A stretch of 64,000 nucleotides of DNA from JAEZJZ01 sp050949055 (GTDB taxonomy: Bacteria > Bacillota > UBA994 > UBA5500): assembly GCA_050949055.1 (NCBI GenBank), contig JBMNFA010000001.1:124001-188000 (forward strand), in the 5' to 3' direction. Below the pieces are notes generated by a model. The model saw only the letters and a list, made by a program, of their open reading frames with translations. It was not told where the DNA came from and did not search any database. Positions 45,286 through 53,522 of the stretch are shown here, piece by piece (within the stretch, counting starts at the first letter, position 1; the number at the start of each line of letters is the position of its first letter). Both the position numbers and the translations under genes were made by a program.

Positions 45286-46587
45286 GTGCATGATGCAACG
45301 AGAGAAGAAAAGGACAGAGCGGTGCTGGTGGCGCTGGACCTGCCAGGCCGACCAGCGGACCTGAGGGAACTGGCGGCCTTGGTGGAAACCGCCGGGGGGG
45401 AAGTGGTAGGGGAGCTGACCCAACAGCGGGGGACGCCGGACAACGCCCTCTATCTGGGAACCGGCAAGGCTGAGGAGCTCAGGGGACTGGCCCTGGCCAC
45501 CGATGCGACCGTGGTAATTGTGGACGATGAACTATCTCCCCGCCAGATTCGAAACCTGGAGGATAAAATAGATCTGAAGGTGATCGACCGCACCCAGTTG
45601 ATCCTGGAGATCTTTGCCCAACGGGCTGAGACCCACGAAGGTAGAATACAGGTGGAGATTGCGCTGCTGAATTATTCACTACCCCGCCTGACTGGCAAAG
45701 GGGCAGAGATGTCCCGCCTAGGGGCCAGCACACCCGGAGCCCGCACCCGGGGTGCCGGTGAAAGCAAGCTGGAGCTGGAGCGCCGCAACATCCGCAATCG
45801 CATTGGACAGTTGCGGGCAGAGGCCAAGGAAGTGAGCAAGCATCGGCAGCTGCTGCGGGCCGGTCGTACGCGGCGAGGCTACCCCTTGGTGGCATTGGTG
45901 GGTTATACCAACGCCGGCAAGTCCTCGCTGCTCAACGCCTTGACGGAAGCAGCCGCCTTTGAGGCGGATATGCTCTTTGCCACCCTCGACCCCACCACCA
46001 GGGTGTTGGCTTTGCCTGACGGAAGGGAGGTAGCCCTCACCGATACGGTGGGCTTTATTTCCCGATTGCCCCACATGCTGGTACAGGCCTTCCATGCTAC
46101 TCTGGAAGAAGTGCAGGAGGCAGATCTGCTGGTGCATGTGGTGGACGCCTCAAACCCCGAGATGTTGCAGCAGATGGCCTCGGTGGCCGAGGTGCTGCGG
46201 GAACTGAATTGTCAGGATAAACCACAGGTGATCGCCTACAATAAGATCGATCTGATTGAGAATAAAGAGGCCTTCCTACCGGAGCAGCTGCGAGGTCCTT
46301 ACGCGCTGGTCTCGGCCAAACACGGAACCGGACTGGATCAGCTGTGCCACGTGATCAGCAGCTTGCTGCCCAATACACCTCGCAGAGTGACCTATCTTTT
46401 GCCATATGATCGGGGAGACGCGGCCGCTTGGCTGCACCGCGAAGGAGAAGTCAGCGAGCAGCAGTACGAGGAACTGGGCACAAGGATTACGGTGGATCTA
46501 CCCGAGACAGCGATCCAGCAGGCAGCCAAACTGTTTTCCATCCGACCGCTGGGCGAGCGGCCGGGGGGTCATGACGATGAGCAGTAA
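45286..46587 (+). CDS. hflX: ribosome-associated GTPase HflX
   Basis: 433 aa from GTG 45286. N-terminal HflX domain (ELTQQRGTPDNALYLGTGKA, VDDELSPRQIRNLE, DRTQLILEIFAQRA), glycine-rich helix region GASTPGARTRGAGE, and GTPase motifs GYTNAGKSSLLNAL, DTVGFISRLP and NKID. HflX splits stalled ribosomes after stress. A weak extended -10 (TGCTAAACT, 45231-45239) precedes it. hflX followed by the gene below is the order of ynbA-ynbB in B. subtilis. Confidence 0.97.
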   Translation: MHDATREEKDRAVLVALDLPGRPADLRELAALVETAGGEVVGELTQQRGTPDNALYLGTGKAEELRGLALATDATVVIVDDELSPRQIRNLEDKIDLKVIDRTQLILEIFAQRAETHEGRIQVEIALLNYSLPRLTGKGAEMSRLGASTPGARTRGAGESKLELERRNIRNRIGQLRAEAKEVSKHRQLLRAGRTRRGYPLVALVGYTNAGKSSLLNALTEAAAFEADMLFATLDPTTRVLALPDGREVALTDTVGFISRLPHMLVQAFHATLEEVQEADLLVHVVDASNPEMLQQMASVAEVLRELNCQDKPQVIAYNKIDLIENKEAFLPEQLRGPYALVSAKHGTGLDQLCHVISSLLPNTPRRVTYLLPYDRGDAAAWLHREGEVSEQQYEELGTRITVDLPETAIQQAAKLFSIRPLGERPGGHDDEQ

Positions 46588-47860
46588 ACTGTGGCGAGAA
46601 TTTGGCGTCGAGGAACGGCTGCTATCGTTGGCGGAAGAGGTAGAGACCGCGCTGGGTCCGCTGCATCAGCGCGCCGACCGCATTGTGGAGCACAACCAGC
46701 TCAGGGTGATCCGCGCGCTGCAACGGCAGCAGTTGTCTGATTGGCACCTGAACGGCTCCACCGGTTATGGCTACGGGGATGTCGGTCGGGAGGCTCTGGA
46801 CAACGCCTACGCCGAGATCATGCAGACGGAAGCAGCCTTGGTGCGCCCGCACTTTGTCTCCGGCACCCATGCGCTGGCCTGCGCCATGCTGGGCAATCTG
46901 CGCCCGGGAGAGCAACTATTGCTCGGCTCGGGCAAGCCCTATGACACTCTGGAGAAGGTGATCGGGTTACAGCCAGCCCCTCTGGGCAATTCGTTGCTGG
47001 ACATGGGTGTGGACCATCAGGTGATCCCACTCCGTCCCGACGGCAACTTGGACATTGCCGCCATTTTGGCAGCCATCACCCCGCGCTCCCGCATGCTGCA
47101 TCTGCAGCGCAGCCGCGGCTATGCGCTGCGCCCGGCACTATCCCTCGAGGACATCGCTGAAGTCACTGCCTTGGCCCACGCCAAGTATCCCGAGCTGATC
47201 GTCTTTGTGGACAACTGTTATGGTGAGTTTGTGGAAGAACAGGAACCAGGGGCGCTGGGAGTCGATCTGATCGCCGGTTCGCTGATCAAGAACCCTGGAG
47301 GGGGCTTGGCCCTTTCCGGCGGCTACATAGCGGGGCGGGAAACGCTGGTGGCCAGGGCGGCGGAACGGTTGTCTGCGCCGGGGTTGGGTCAGGAGATGGG
47401 GGCTACTACCCACAGCTTGCGACCGATGTTTCAGGGATTGTTCCTGGCACCCAGCGCGGTCGGGGCTGCCGTCAAAGGAGCCGTCTTCACCGCAGCATTG
47501 TTTGAACGCTTGGGATTCCCGGTATCTCCCGGTGTGCAGGAACCGCGACGGGATATCATCCAGGCGGTACAACTCCCAGGTCCGGAGCAGGTGATCGCCT
47601 TTTGCCAGGGTATTCAGGCAGCGGCAGCGGTGGACGCCCACGTGCGGCCGGAGCCGGCCAACTTGCCTGGATATGCCGACCCGGTGGTGATGGCAGCCGG
47701 CACCTTCGTGCTGGGCGCATCCCTGGAGCTATCGGCTGACGCGCCCATCCGGCCGCCATACACGGCCTTTATGCAAGGAGGGCTGACCTACGCCCACGCC
47801 AAGTTGGGAGCCTTGCTGGCAGCCAGCCGCGTCCTGGCTGTTGCCGCAGTTGATCGCTAG
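46577..47860 (+). CDS. methionine gamma-lyase family PLP protein (YnbB / aluminium resistance family)
   Basis: 427 aa; ATG 46577, 8 nt after GGGGGG, overlapping hflX by 11 nt. Fold type I PLP enzyme: FVSGTHALACAMLGNLRPGE, FVDNCYGEFVEEQEPG with the PLP aspartate, and GSLIKNPGGGLALSGGYIAG with the Schiff-base lysine. The family is named after an aluminium resistance gene and a methionine gamma-lyase similarity; the real reaction is not established. Conserved partner of hflX. Confidence 0.92.
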   Translation: MSSKLWREFGVEERLLSLAEEVETALGPLHQRADRIVEHNQLRVIRALQRQQLSDWHLNGSTGYGYGDVGREALDNAYAEIMQTEAALVRPHFVSGTHALACAMLGNLRPGEQLLLGSGKPYDTLEKVIGLQPAPLGNSLLDMGVDHQVIPLRPDGNLDIAAILAAITPRSRMLHLQRSRGYALRPALSLEDIAEVTALAHAKYPELIVFVDNCYGEFVEEQEPGALGVDLIAGSLIKNPGGGLALSGGYIAGRETLVARAAERLSAPGLGQEMGATTHSLRPMFQGLFLAPSAVGAAVKGAVFTAALFERLGFPVSPGVQEPRRDIIQAVQLPGPEQVIAFCQGIQAAAAVDAHVRPEPANLPGYADPVVMAAGTFVLGASLELSADAPIRPPYTAFMQGGLTYAHAKLGALLAASRVLAVAAVDR

Positions 47861-47934
47861 ACGGGATAGATAACTGCGTCAGGCAGCAATTTCCAACACC
47901 AATCAAACTGGCGAGAAACGGGGGCCAGCTGTCA

Positions 47935-48324
47935 GTGAAGGAGACAACCAAGGAGTGGCTGCGAGCCATGCGCTATGATCAGGAGACGGCCGAGATTCTG
48001 CTTGAGCACGGCCGGTTCATCTATACGGTGTTCTTGGCAGTACAGATGGTAGAAAAGGCGATGAAAGCGTTGTGGTCGGAGACTAAGGAAGACTACCCGC
48101 CACACACCCATAATCTGATCAAGCTGGGCAAGTTGCTGGGCGTCTGGAAGAAGCTGCCGCTGGACCAGCGCAAATTCCTGGCTTTCATCAGCCCGCTGTA
48201 CATAGCAATCCGTTACCCCGATGTGCACGTGGCCGCAGAGGACGACCTTGATCTCACTGAGGCAGAGGACATACTCAGCCAGTCCCAGGAGGTTTGCCAA
48301 TGGTTAGAGCAGCAGATGAAGTAG
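47935..48324 (+). CDS. HEPN-domain protein of a HEPN-MNT pair
   Basis: 129 aa from GTG 47935; the ribosome binding site is weak. EWLRAMRYDQETAEILLEHG, FLAVQMVEKAMKALW and THNLIKLGKLLG are standard HEPN helices (COG1895). ISPLYIAIRYPDVH near residue 90 includes the arginine and an R-x4-H arrangement of HEPN RNases. In MNT-HEPN modules HEPN acts as toxin and the nucleotidyltransferase as antitoxin that AMPylates it. Overlaps the MNT gene by 25 nt. Confidence 0.87.
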   Translation: MKETTKEWLRAMRYDQETAEILLEHGRFIYTVFLAVQMVEKAMKALWSETKEDYPPHTHNLIKLGKLLGVWKKLPLDQRKFLAFISPLYIAIRYPDVHVAAEDDLDLTEAEDILSQSQEVCQWLEQQMK

Positions 48325-48629
48325 CCCGGGTGATCGAGCAGTTCGTGCAACTGGTGGCCGAACAGGTGCCACTGAATAAGGTGATCTTCTATGGTTCCCA
48401 CGCCAGGGGCAACGCCCGGGAACACAGCGATATCAACCTGGTGGTGATCTCGCCCGCCTTTGGCAGGCACAAGCTGCGCGACCTGCGGCTGCTGACCGGC
48501 ATCGCTATGGAGTGTGACGATGACATCACCGCCTTACCCTACGGCACCAGTGAGCTGCAGGACTTGGCCCCCGGCACCTTTCTGGACGAAGTGTTGCGCA
48601 CGGGTAAAGTCGTCTATCCCAAAGAATAA
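48300..48629 (+). CDS. MNT-domain nucleotidyltransferase (antitoxin of HEPN-MNT)
   Basis: 109 aa, ATG 7 nt after AGGAGG. The pol-beta fold signature GSHARGNAREHSDINLVVI gives GS-x9-D-x-N instead of the usual D-x-D, so the second metal aspartate is replaced by asparagine; a downstream acidic run (MECDDDITALP) may supply the third. This may weaken AMP transfer. Forms a pair with the HEPN gene upstream. Confidence 0.85.
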   Translation: MVRAADEVARVIEQFVQLVAEQVPLNKVIFYGSHARGNAREHSDINLVVISPAFGRHKLRDLRLLTGIAMECDDDITALPYGTSELQDLAPGTFLDEVLRTGKVVYPKE

Positions 48630-48660
48630 TGCAAAAACGGGGACAGTCCCCGTTTTTGCA
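48630..48660. terminator. bidirectional terminator, near-perfect palindrome
   Basis: 15-bp perfect arms (TGCAAAAACGGGGAC and complement) around one base, between the convergent MNT and YcaQ-like genes; the A/T ends give a T-run on each strand. Confidence 0.9.
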
Positions 48661-49920
48661 TTACTGCGCCCAAGTCACCGTTTCTAGGCCCAGGTAATCC
48701 GCTTGCTGCCGTACGGCGCGCTGGATGGCGGGCAGGGCAGCCTCCCCCTGGGGCTCAAACCAGAGGTTATCCACCCGCAATACCCCCGCTGTGCGGTCAG
48801 CACGCAACTCTATTCGCCCCACAAATCGCTCACCCCACAAAACCGGTACCACATAATAGCCGTAGCGACGCTTGGCGGCCGGCGTATACACTTCCCAGCG
48901 ATAGTTGAACTGCCACAGGTCATCTAGGCGGTCTCTGTCCCAAAGCAAATTGTCCAGTGGCCCCAGGATGACGGCAGTGTCGGTCTCTGGCAATGGTTCG
49001 CTGCTGGTCAGTTCCAGCACCAGTTCCGTCGGACAGTAGTAAGTCCTGGCCAGGCCTTCAATGCTGATGGGAGTGACCTCGCCCTGGTCCACCAGGTCCA
49101 ACAGCAGCCGCTTCTTAGCGGCCTTGGGGGCAGTGTACCAGCCGAAGCGAAACCCCGGTTGTCCCAAGTTTCCCAGGCCATAGCCACGCAAGTACTTGAG
49201 CAGCAAACGGCGCTGTGACTCGGCTTCGCTCAACTGTCGTGACAGCAGCTCCGGCGGCACAATCCGCTGGGGCAAATCATAACTACGCTGATTTCCGCTC
49301 CGCCTGCTGATCAATACCTGGCCTGTCAAATGCAGATAATCCAAGGCTTGCTTTTCGATCTTGGTGCTGGGTGGCTTCCCCGCTGGATTGAGCACCATCA
49401 CGCCTACGTCGCTGATCTGCTTCTCTGTGGCAGTGCGGGGATTCTTGTCCTGACTGCTCTCCCACCAGCCATACACTTTGCGGCCAGACTGAAAATCTAT
49501 TGATGAAGTCTCTCCTTGTTGGCGAATATGTTCCCGCACTTGCTCTATCGCCTGCAGCATCTCCCGGTCTAGGCCGGCAATGACGGACTCCTGCTTTTGG
49601 CGCATGGAACTTTGAAACAGAGGCCAATCCTCAAGCGGCAACACGCAGAGAGCATTGCAGTAGTATTCAAAGGCGCCCCTGCTCTGATAGAGCAGTAGAT
49701 CCAGCCACTCCGGCCGATACCCGCGCACTCGATTGAACAGCACCTGATGATGGTTGCGCTCAAAGGTACACAGCGGGTCTATTTGCACCGCCTCCAAGTG
49801 ACTCAAGGCTGCAGCCACTCCATCAGGGCCAAAGAAGCCCCCGCCGTAGGCCAGAAACTGCTGCCGGCGAATGAGGAAGCACCTGGCCTGCTCTTGGGAT
49901 ACGATCAATCGGCTGCTCAA
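48661..49920 (-). CDS. YcaQ/AlkZ-like DNA glycosylase (winged-helix, HTH_42)
   Basis: 419 aa from TTG 49920, 7 nt after AAGGAGGG; upstream codons have no family match. The family unhooks DNA crosslinks. Evidence: ALSHLEAVQIDPLCTFERNH, where QID is the catalytic Q-x-D motif, FNRVRGYRPEWLDLLLY, and the typical ILGPLDNLLWDRDRLDDLW and KRRYGYYVVPVLWGERFVGR blocks. Full length. It is next to lexA, a fitting place for a repair gene, but no LexA box is visible upstream. Confidence 0.92.
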   Translation of the reverse strand: MSSRLIVSQEQARCFLIRRQQFLAYGGGFFGPDGVAAALSHLEAVQIDPLCTFERNHHQVLFNRVRGYRPEWLDLLLYQSRGAFEYYCNALCVLPLEDWPLFQSSMRQKQESVIAGLDREMLQAIEQVREHIRQQGETSSIDFQSGRKVYGWWESSQDKNPRTATEKQISDVGVMVLNPAGKPPSTKIEKQALDYLHLTGQVLISRRSGNQRSYDLPQRIVPPELLSRQLSEAESQRRLLLKYLRGYGLGNLGQPGFRFGWYTAPKAAKKRLLLDLVDQGEVTPISIEGLARTYYCPTELVLELTSSEPLPETDTAVILGPLDNLLWDRDRLDDLWQFNYRWEVYTPAAKRRYGYYVVPVLWGERFVGRIELRADRTAGVLRVDNLWFEPQGEAALPAIQRAVRQQADYLGLETVTWAQ

Positions 49921-50015
49921 AGTGAAACCCTCCTTAGATCCCAGCTTCAGCAGATGGCGACTCTCGATGACAACTGCCAGTTGGCGAAGCGGTCGACAAC
50001 CCCTCCACACCCTCG

Positions 50016-50047
50016 GCAAAGACAAAGCGCCGACTGCCGTCGGCGCT
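50016..50047 (-). terminator. terminator after lexA
   Basis: AGCGCCGAC/GTCGGCGCT, perfect 9-bp stem with a 4-nt loop; on the minus strand TTTGTCTTTG follows. Confidence 0.8.
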
Positions 50048-50159
50048 CGCGGTCATACCGTGTTATCCATCCGCATAAGCTTGTCCTAGTAGTGTGCAAA
50101 CCTCAAGTCCGCCATGCTTCTGGTCTCAATCAAACCTATTTGTTCTAGACTTGACAAGA

Positions 50160-50768
50160 CTAGAACAGTCGGTATAGCCCGATCACTTTGCCCAAGACGG
50201 TGACCTCTTTGGTGAGAATGGGGGAGAGGGTGGGGTTCTCCGGCTGCAAGCGCACATGATCCTTCTCGCGATAAAAGGTTTTCACCGTAGCCTCGTCTCC
50301 CAACAACGCCACCACAATATCGCCGTTTTGAGCGCTGTTCTGTTTGCGCACGATCACATAGTCACCATCCAGAATACCAGCTTCAATCATCGAATCACCA
50401 CTGACATGTAGGATGAACACTTCCTGGTCGCGGATCACCTGACGGGGAAGGGGGAAGTACTCCTCGATGTTTTCCACCGCCAAGATGGGCACTCCGGCAG
50501 TGACGCGACCTAGCACCGGCACCTGCACCGCGTCCACCGCTGCCTGGAAGGCGTGATCCAATATCTCTATGGCGCGAGGCTTGGTGGGGTCGCGGCGAAT
50601 CAATCCTTTATTTTCCAGAGTAGCTAGATGGCTATGTACCGTGGCGCTGGAGCTGAGACCGACGGCTGAACCGATTTCCCTGACCGAGGGCGGGTAGCCT
50701 TTTTCCCGTACACTCTGCTTGATGCAGTCCAGTATTTGCTGTTGTCTCTTGGTTAAGCCAGGCTTCAT
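50160..50768 (-). CDS. lexA: SOS repressor LexA
   Basis: 202 aa; ATG 50768, giving KPGLTKRQQQILDCIKQSVR, the normal start of the winged-HTH. GYPPSVREIGSAVGLSSSATVHSHL is the recognition region. The self-cleavage site is TAG-V in VLGRVTAGVP; the serine-lysine dyad is in HVSGDSMIEAGI and LLGDEATVKTF. RecA-stimulated cleavage releases the SOS genes. Its own promoter carries a LexA box. Confidence 0.97.
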   Translation of the reverse strand: MKPGLTKRQQQILDCIKQSVREKGYPPSVREIGSAVGLSSSATVHSHLATLENKGLIRRDPTKPRAIEILDHAFQAAVDAVQVPVLGRVTAGVPILAVENIEEYFPLPRQVIRDQEVFILHVSGDSMIEAGILDGDYVIVRKQNSAQNGDIVVALLGDEATVKTFYREKDHVRLQPENPTLSPILTKEVTVLGKVIGLYRLF

Positions 50769-50799
50769 GGCGGGCACCTCGCTCTCAATTATTGGCTTC

Positions 50800-50829
50800 A
50801 GTATACCATGGGCCCGCAAAAAGTGTCAA
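50800..50829 (-). promoter_or_regulatory. lexA promoter
   Basis: On the minus strand TTGACA (50829-50824), 18-nt spacer, TATACT (50805-50800). The -35 overlaps the LexA box at 50827, consistent with autoregulation. Confidence 0.8.
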
Positions 50830-50840
50830 ACATTAGTTTG
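50827..50840. promoter_or_regulatory. LexA box 1
   Basis: CAAACATTAGTTTG, a palindrome fitting the Firmicute LexA consensus CGAAC-N4-GTTYG with A for G at one place. It covers the lexA -35. Confidence 0.75.
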
Positions 50841-50849
50841 CTTTTGCTC

Positions 50850-50877
50850 TTGACAAACACCCGTTTGGGCATATAAT
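50850..50877 (+). promoter_or_regulatory. promoter of the yneA-like gene
   Basis: Consensus TTGACA (50850-50855) and TATAAT (50872-50877) with a 16-nt spacer that is filled by LexA box 2. Strong promoter held by repressor. Confidence 0.85.
50854..50867. promoter_or_regulatory. LexA box 2
   Basis: CAAACACCCGTTTG lies between the -35 and -10 of the plus-strand promoter. Confidence 0.75.
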
Positions 50878-50884
50878 GTTAGTA

Positions 50885-50896
50885 GAACACTTGTTC
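50885..50896. promoter_or_regulatory. LexA box 3
   Basis: GAACACTTGTTC, an exact GAAC-N4-GTTC site, just downstream of the -10, between promoter and ribosome binding site of the yneA-like gene. Confidence 0.78.
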
Positions 50897-50909
50897 GGAG
50901 GTGCTGTTG

Positions 50910-51233
50910 ATGCCAACTTACGTCGCCAGTTACGCACGCAGCAAACGTCGGTCCCGCCGCAGCAGCAGGCTAATCAGAAGGGCAGTTTTGCTGCTATTGC
51001 CACTGTTGATTCTCTGCTCGGGCTGGCTGGCTTTGCGACATCCAGCAGCCGCCGACGCCTCCCAAGCAACCGTATACGTGGTGCAGGCCGGGGACAGCCT
51101 GTGGAGAATAGCCCAGCGGCATGCGCCGGAGCGAATGGACATCCGGGCATATATCGGTCAGTTGCGACATCTCAACCAACTGGAGCAGAGTGTGATTCAC
51201 GTGGGTCAGACGCTAATCTTGCCGACCAGATAG
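50910..51233 (+). CDS. yneA: YneA-like SOS cell-division inhibitor (TM plus LysM)
   Basis: 107 aa; ATG 50910, 7 nt after CGGAGGT. A basic head (ARSKRRSRRSSRLIRR) is followed by one TM (AVLLLLPLLILCSGWLAL) and a LysM domain (VYVVQAGDSLWRIAQRHAP...VIHVGQTLILP). This is the layout of B. subtilis YneA, which stops division during DNA damage, and the divergent pairing with lexA and three LexA boxes confirm the assignment. Family is loosely conserved in sequence. Confidence 0.85.
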   Translation: MPTYVASYARSKRRSRRSSRLIRRAVLLLLPLLILCSGWLALRHPAAADASQATVYVVQAGDSLWRIAQRHAPERMDIRAYIGQLRHLNQLEQSVIHVGQTLILPTR

Positions 51234-51249
51234 ATATGACAAATACGCA

Positions 51250-51276
51250 GGGGCTGTCGCAAGACAGCCCCTTTTG
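51250..51276 (+). terminator. terminator after the yneA-like gene
   Basis: GGGGCTGTC/GACAGCCCC with loop GCAA, followed by TTTTG. Confidence 0.88.
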
Positions 51277-51301
51277 ACTCTCCCCCAGTCGCTTCGGGAT
51301 C

Positions 51302-52903
51302 TTACTTTCCGTGGCGCAGCACTTCGCCGGCGGCGACGCCGGTGTGCTGACCATGCTCCACCACAACCCGCCCATTGACCAGCACCTGCTGCACGCCGAC
51401 GGCGTACTGTGCCGGTGCGGTATAGGTGGCCACATCGCCCACCGTGGCCTGGTCGAAGACGACCACGTCCGCCTTCATGCCTGGCAACAACAGCCCCCGG
51501 TCGTGCAGACCCAAGCGGGCAGCCGGTGCCCACGTCATCTTGCGAATCGCTTCAGACCAGGAAAACAGTCCTTTTTCACGCACGTATCTGCCCAAAACCC
51601 GCACAAAGGTGCCAAAGGTGCGCGGGTGGGGCTGACCCCGCTTGGTCGCCCGCTCGATGGACACGCCGCTGGAGTCGGAGCCAACCATCATCAACGGATG
51701 TTGCATGATCCGCTCCAAGTCCTGGTCACCGATGGTGAAATAAACGATGTCGATGCGCTTGTCGGCCTTCATCAACAGGTCGAAGCAGGTATCGAAGCCG
51801 TCCTTACCATAGAGCTCGGCAATCTCAGCCACCGACTTGCCATCAAGGCTATGGTCAAAGTAGCAGCCGGTGATGATGATTCGCTCCCAGCCTACTCCCT
51901 TATAGATGCTGGTCCATGTGCCCACACCTGACACGATATCCTGGCGCAAGCGCTGGCGGATAGCTGGGTCAGCCAACCGCTGCTGCAGCGCCTTGGTGCC
52001 GCCCACATGGGCCCACGGCGGCAGCACAGCGCTAAAGCCACAGGCCGAGGCGTTGTATGGGTATTGATCGAAGGTCACGTCAACCCCGTCTGCGCGAGCC
52101 TGATCGATCATCTGCAGGATCTTCACCGAGGTGCCCCACATATGCTCACCCATGGCCTTTAGGTGAGCGATCTGCACCGGTGTGCCAGCTTGTCGGCCGA
52201 TCTCGATTGCCTCAGCCACCGCCTGCAGCACCGTGTCATTCTCGCCGCGAATGTGGCTGGCATACACCCCGCCATGCTCTGCCACCACCTTGGCCAATTC
52301 CACCAGCTCCGGCATCTCGGCGTAACAGCTGGGGGTATAGATCAAGCCGGTGCTCATACCAAAGGCACCGGAGGCCATCGCCTCGCGTACTAAGTCGCGC
52401 ATCGCGTCCAGCTGCTGCTCATTGGCTGGGCCTTCGGCAAAACCCATGACAGCATTTCGCACCTGGCCTTGGCCCACTAAAGCTGCCACGTTGATGGAAA
52501 CGCCCCGCTCAGCCAGCAGGTCCAGGTACTCACCCATGGTTCGCCATTTGGGTTCGATGCCGGACTCCCGCAGCGCCGCGGCTATGTCGGATCCGCTCAA
52601 GATCTCCTCGGTGGTAGGTGCGATACCGCTACCGCAGTTGCCAATCACGTTGGTGGTCACGCCTTGTTGTACGTGGGATTGTCCCCGACCATCCAGCAGC
52701 AGGGGTAAATCCGAATGGGTATGGATATCGATGAAACCCGGGCTAACGGCCATTCCCCGGGCATCGATCTCCCGCTCAGCCTTGGCAGCAGACAGGTCTC
52801 CAATGGCTACAATGCGGTCGCCTTGAATTCCCACATCCGCGTGACGCCAGGGATTGCCGGTGCCGTCAAATACCTTGCCTCCCCGAATGATTACTGAATA
52901 CAA
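51302..52903 (-). CDS. N-acyl-D-amino-acid deacylase / D-aminoacylase family amidohydrolase
   Basis: 533 aa; TTG 52903, 7 nt after AAGGAGG. Amidohydrolase motifs: SPGFIDIHTHSDLPLLL (HxH), VTTNVIGNCGSGIAP with the D-aminoacylase cysteine, YASHIRGEND, PVQIAHLKAMG, MVGSDSSGVSIERATKRGQP with the catalytic aspartate, and HPRTFGTFVRVLGRYVREKG. Such enzymes release D-amino acids from N-acyl forms; dihydroorotase-like alternatives are less likely given the NCG block. It may use D-amino acids from wall turnover together with the D-cysteine desulfhydrase, but they are far apart. Confidence 0.92.
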   Translation of the reverse strand: MYSVIIRGGKVFDGTGNPWRHADVGIQGDRIVAIGDLSAAKAEREIDARGMAVSPGFIDIHTHSDLPLLLDGRGQSHVQQGVTTNVIGNCGSGIAPTTEEILSGSDIAAALRESGIEPKWRTMGEYLDLLAERGVSINVAALVGQGQVRNAVMGFAEGPANEQQLDAMRDLVREAMASGAFGMSTGLIYTPSCYAEMPELVELAKVVAEHGGVYASHIRGENDTVLQAVAEAIEIGRQAGTPVQIAHLKAMGEHMWGTSVKILQMIDQARADGVDVTFDQYPYNASACGFSAVLPPWAHVGGTKALQQRLADPAIRQRLRQDIVSGVGTWTSIYKGVGWERIIITGCYFDHSLDGKSVAEIAELYGKDGFDTCFDLLMKADKRIDIVYFTIGDQDLERIMQHPLMMVGSDSSGVSIERATKRGQPHPRTFGTFVRVLGRYVREKGLFSWSEAIRKMTWAPAARLGLHDRGLLLPGMKADVVVFDQATVGDVATYTAPAQYAVGVQQVLVNGRVVVEHGQHTGVAAGEVLRHGK

Positions 52904-53182
52904 TTCCACTCCTCCTTTGCAGTTGCATGGTTTAGCTTAACTGATTCTCTCTTGTCTCTATTTCTTTTTTTCTCTTTGGCACGCGAAATTCCTGCGTTGG
53001 AGCAACAAATGTCATTGTCGAGAGTTCCAGCGGTCGCAATTTCTAGTCATCCGCATGCAAGTTGGATGATCTGGCTGCGTCGCGTTCAAAAACGATCCAC
53101 AATGTGTACTTAATTGCAGTTGCATAGCAATTGGCGCGGCTGGTTAGAATAGGGCTGATCACGCAACGAAGGAGGGTTGGGT

Positions 53183-53446
53183 ATGGATGGCAAACGCATT
53201 CCCTGGAATCCGGAGGAGTTTACTCCAGAAATCGTGGCTGGAATCATCCCAGATGGAATGAACGAGTATCTGCACCCCGAGTATCCGGACTTACCTTATC
53301 CAGATGCGATCAACAACCTCACCTGGTATCAGGATCCGTTGGTCAGCAACGATGAGCCTAGCCCGCTGGACAACTCCTGGGACTTGGAGGATCCGGAACA
53401 CCCGTGGAAGACACCCTATGATCCGCAGTACCCACCAATCCGCTAA
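53183..53446 (+). CDS. small Pro/Asp/Trp-rich acidic protein, unrecognised
   Basis: 87 aa, ATG after GAAGGAGGG. The protein is rich in Pro, Asp, Glu, Asn, Trp and Tyr (RIPWNPEEFTPEIVAGIIPD, YPDLPYPDAINNLTWYQDPL) with no membrane segment, no cysteine and no glycine-rich turn. Low hydrophobicity suggests an extended or disordered protein. It has its own terminator. I recognise no family; similar small anionic spore or surface proteins exist in Firmicutes, but this is only a guess. Confidence 0.6.
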   Translation: MDGKRIPWNPEEFTPEIVAGIIPDGMNEYLHPEYPDLPYPDAINNLTWYQDPLVSNDEPSPLDNSWDLEDPEHPWKTPYDPQYPPIR

Positions 53447-53458
53447 GTCTAGCAACAA

Positions 53459-53490
53459 GCCCCCCGCCAAAGCAGCGGAGGGCTATTTTG
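53459..53490 (+). terminator. terminator after the 87-aa gene, with a short direct repeat
   Basis: GCCCCCCGC pairs with GCGGAGGGC (one mismatch), then TATTTTG. AAAGCAGCGGAGG occurs twice (53469 and 53501), the second copy without the left arm. Confidence 0.65.
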
Positions 53491-53522
53491 CTCCCTGGGT
53501 AAAGCAGCGGAGGACTAATTTG

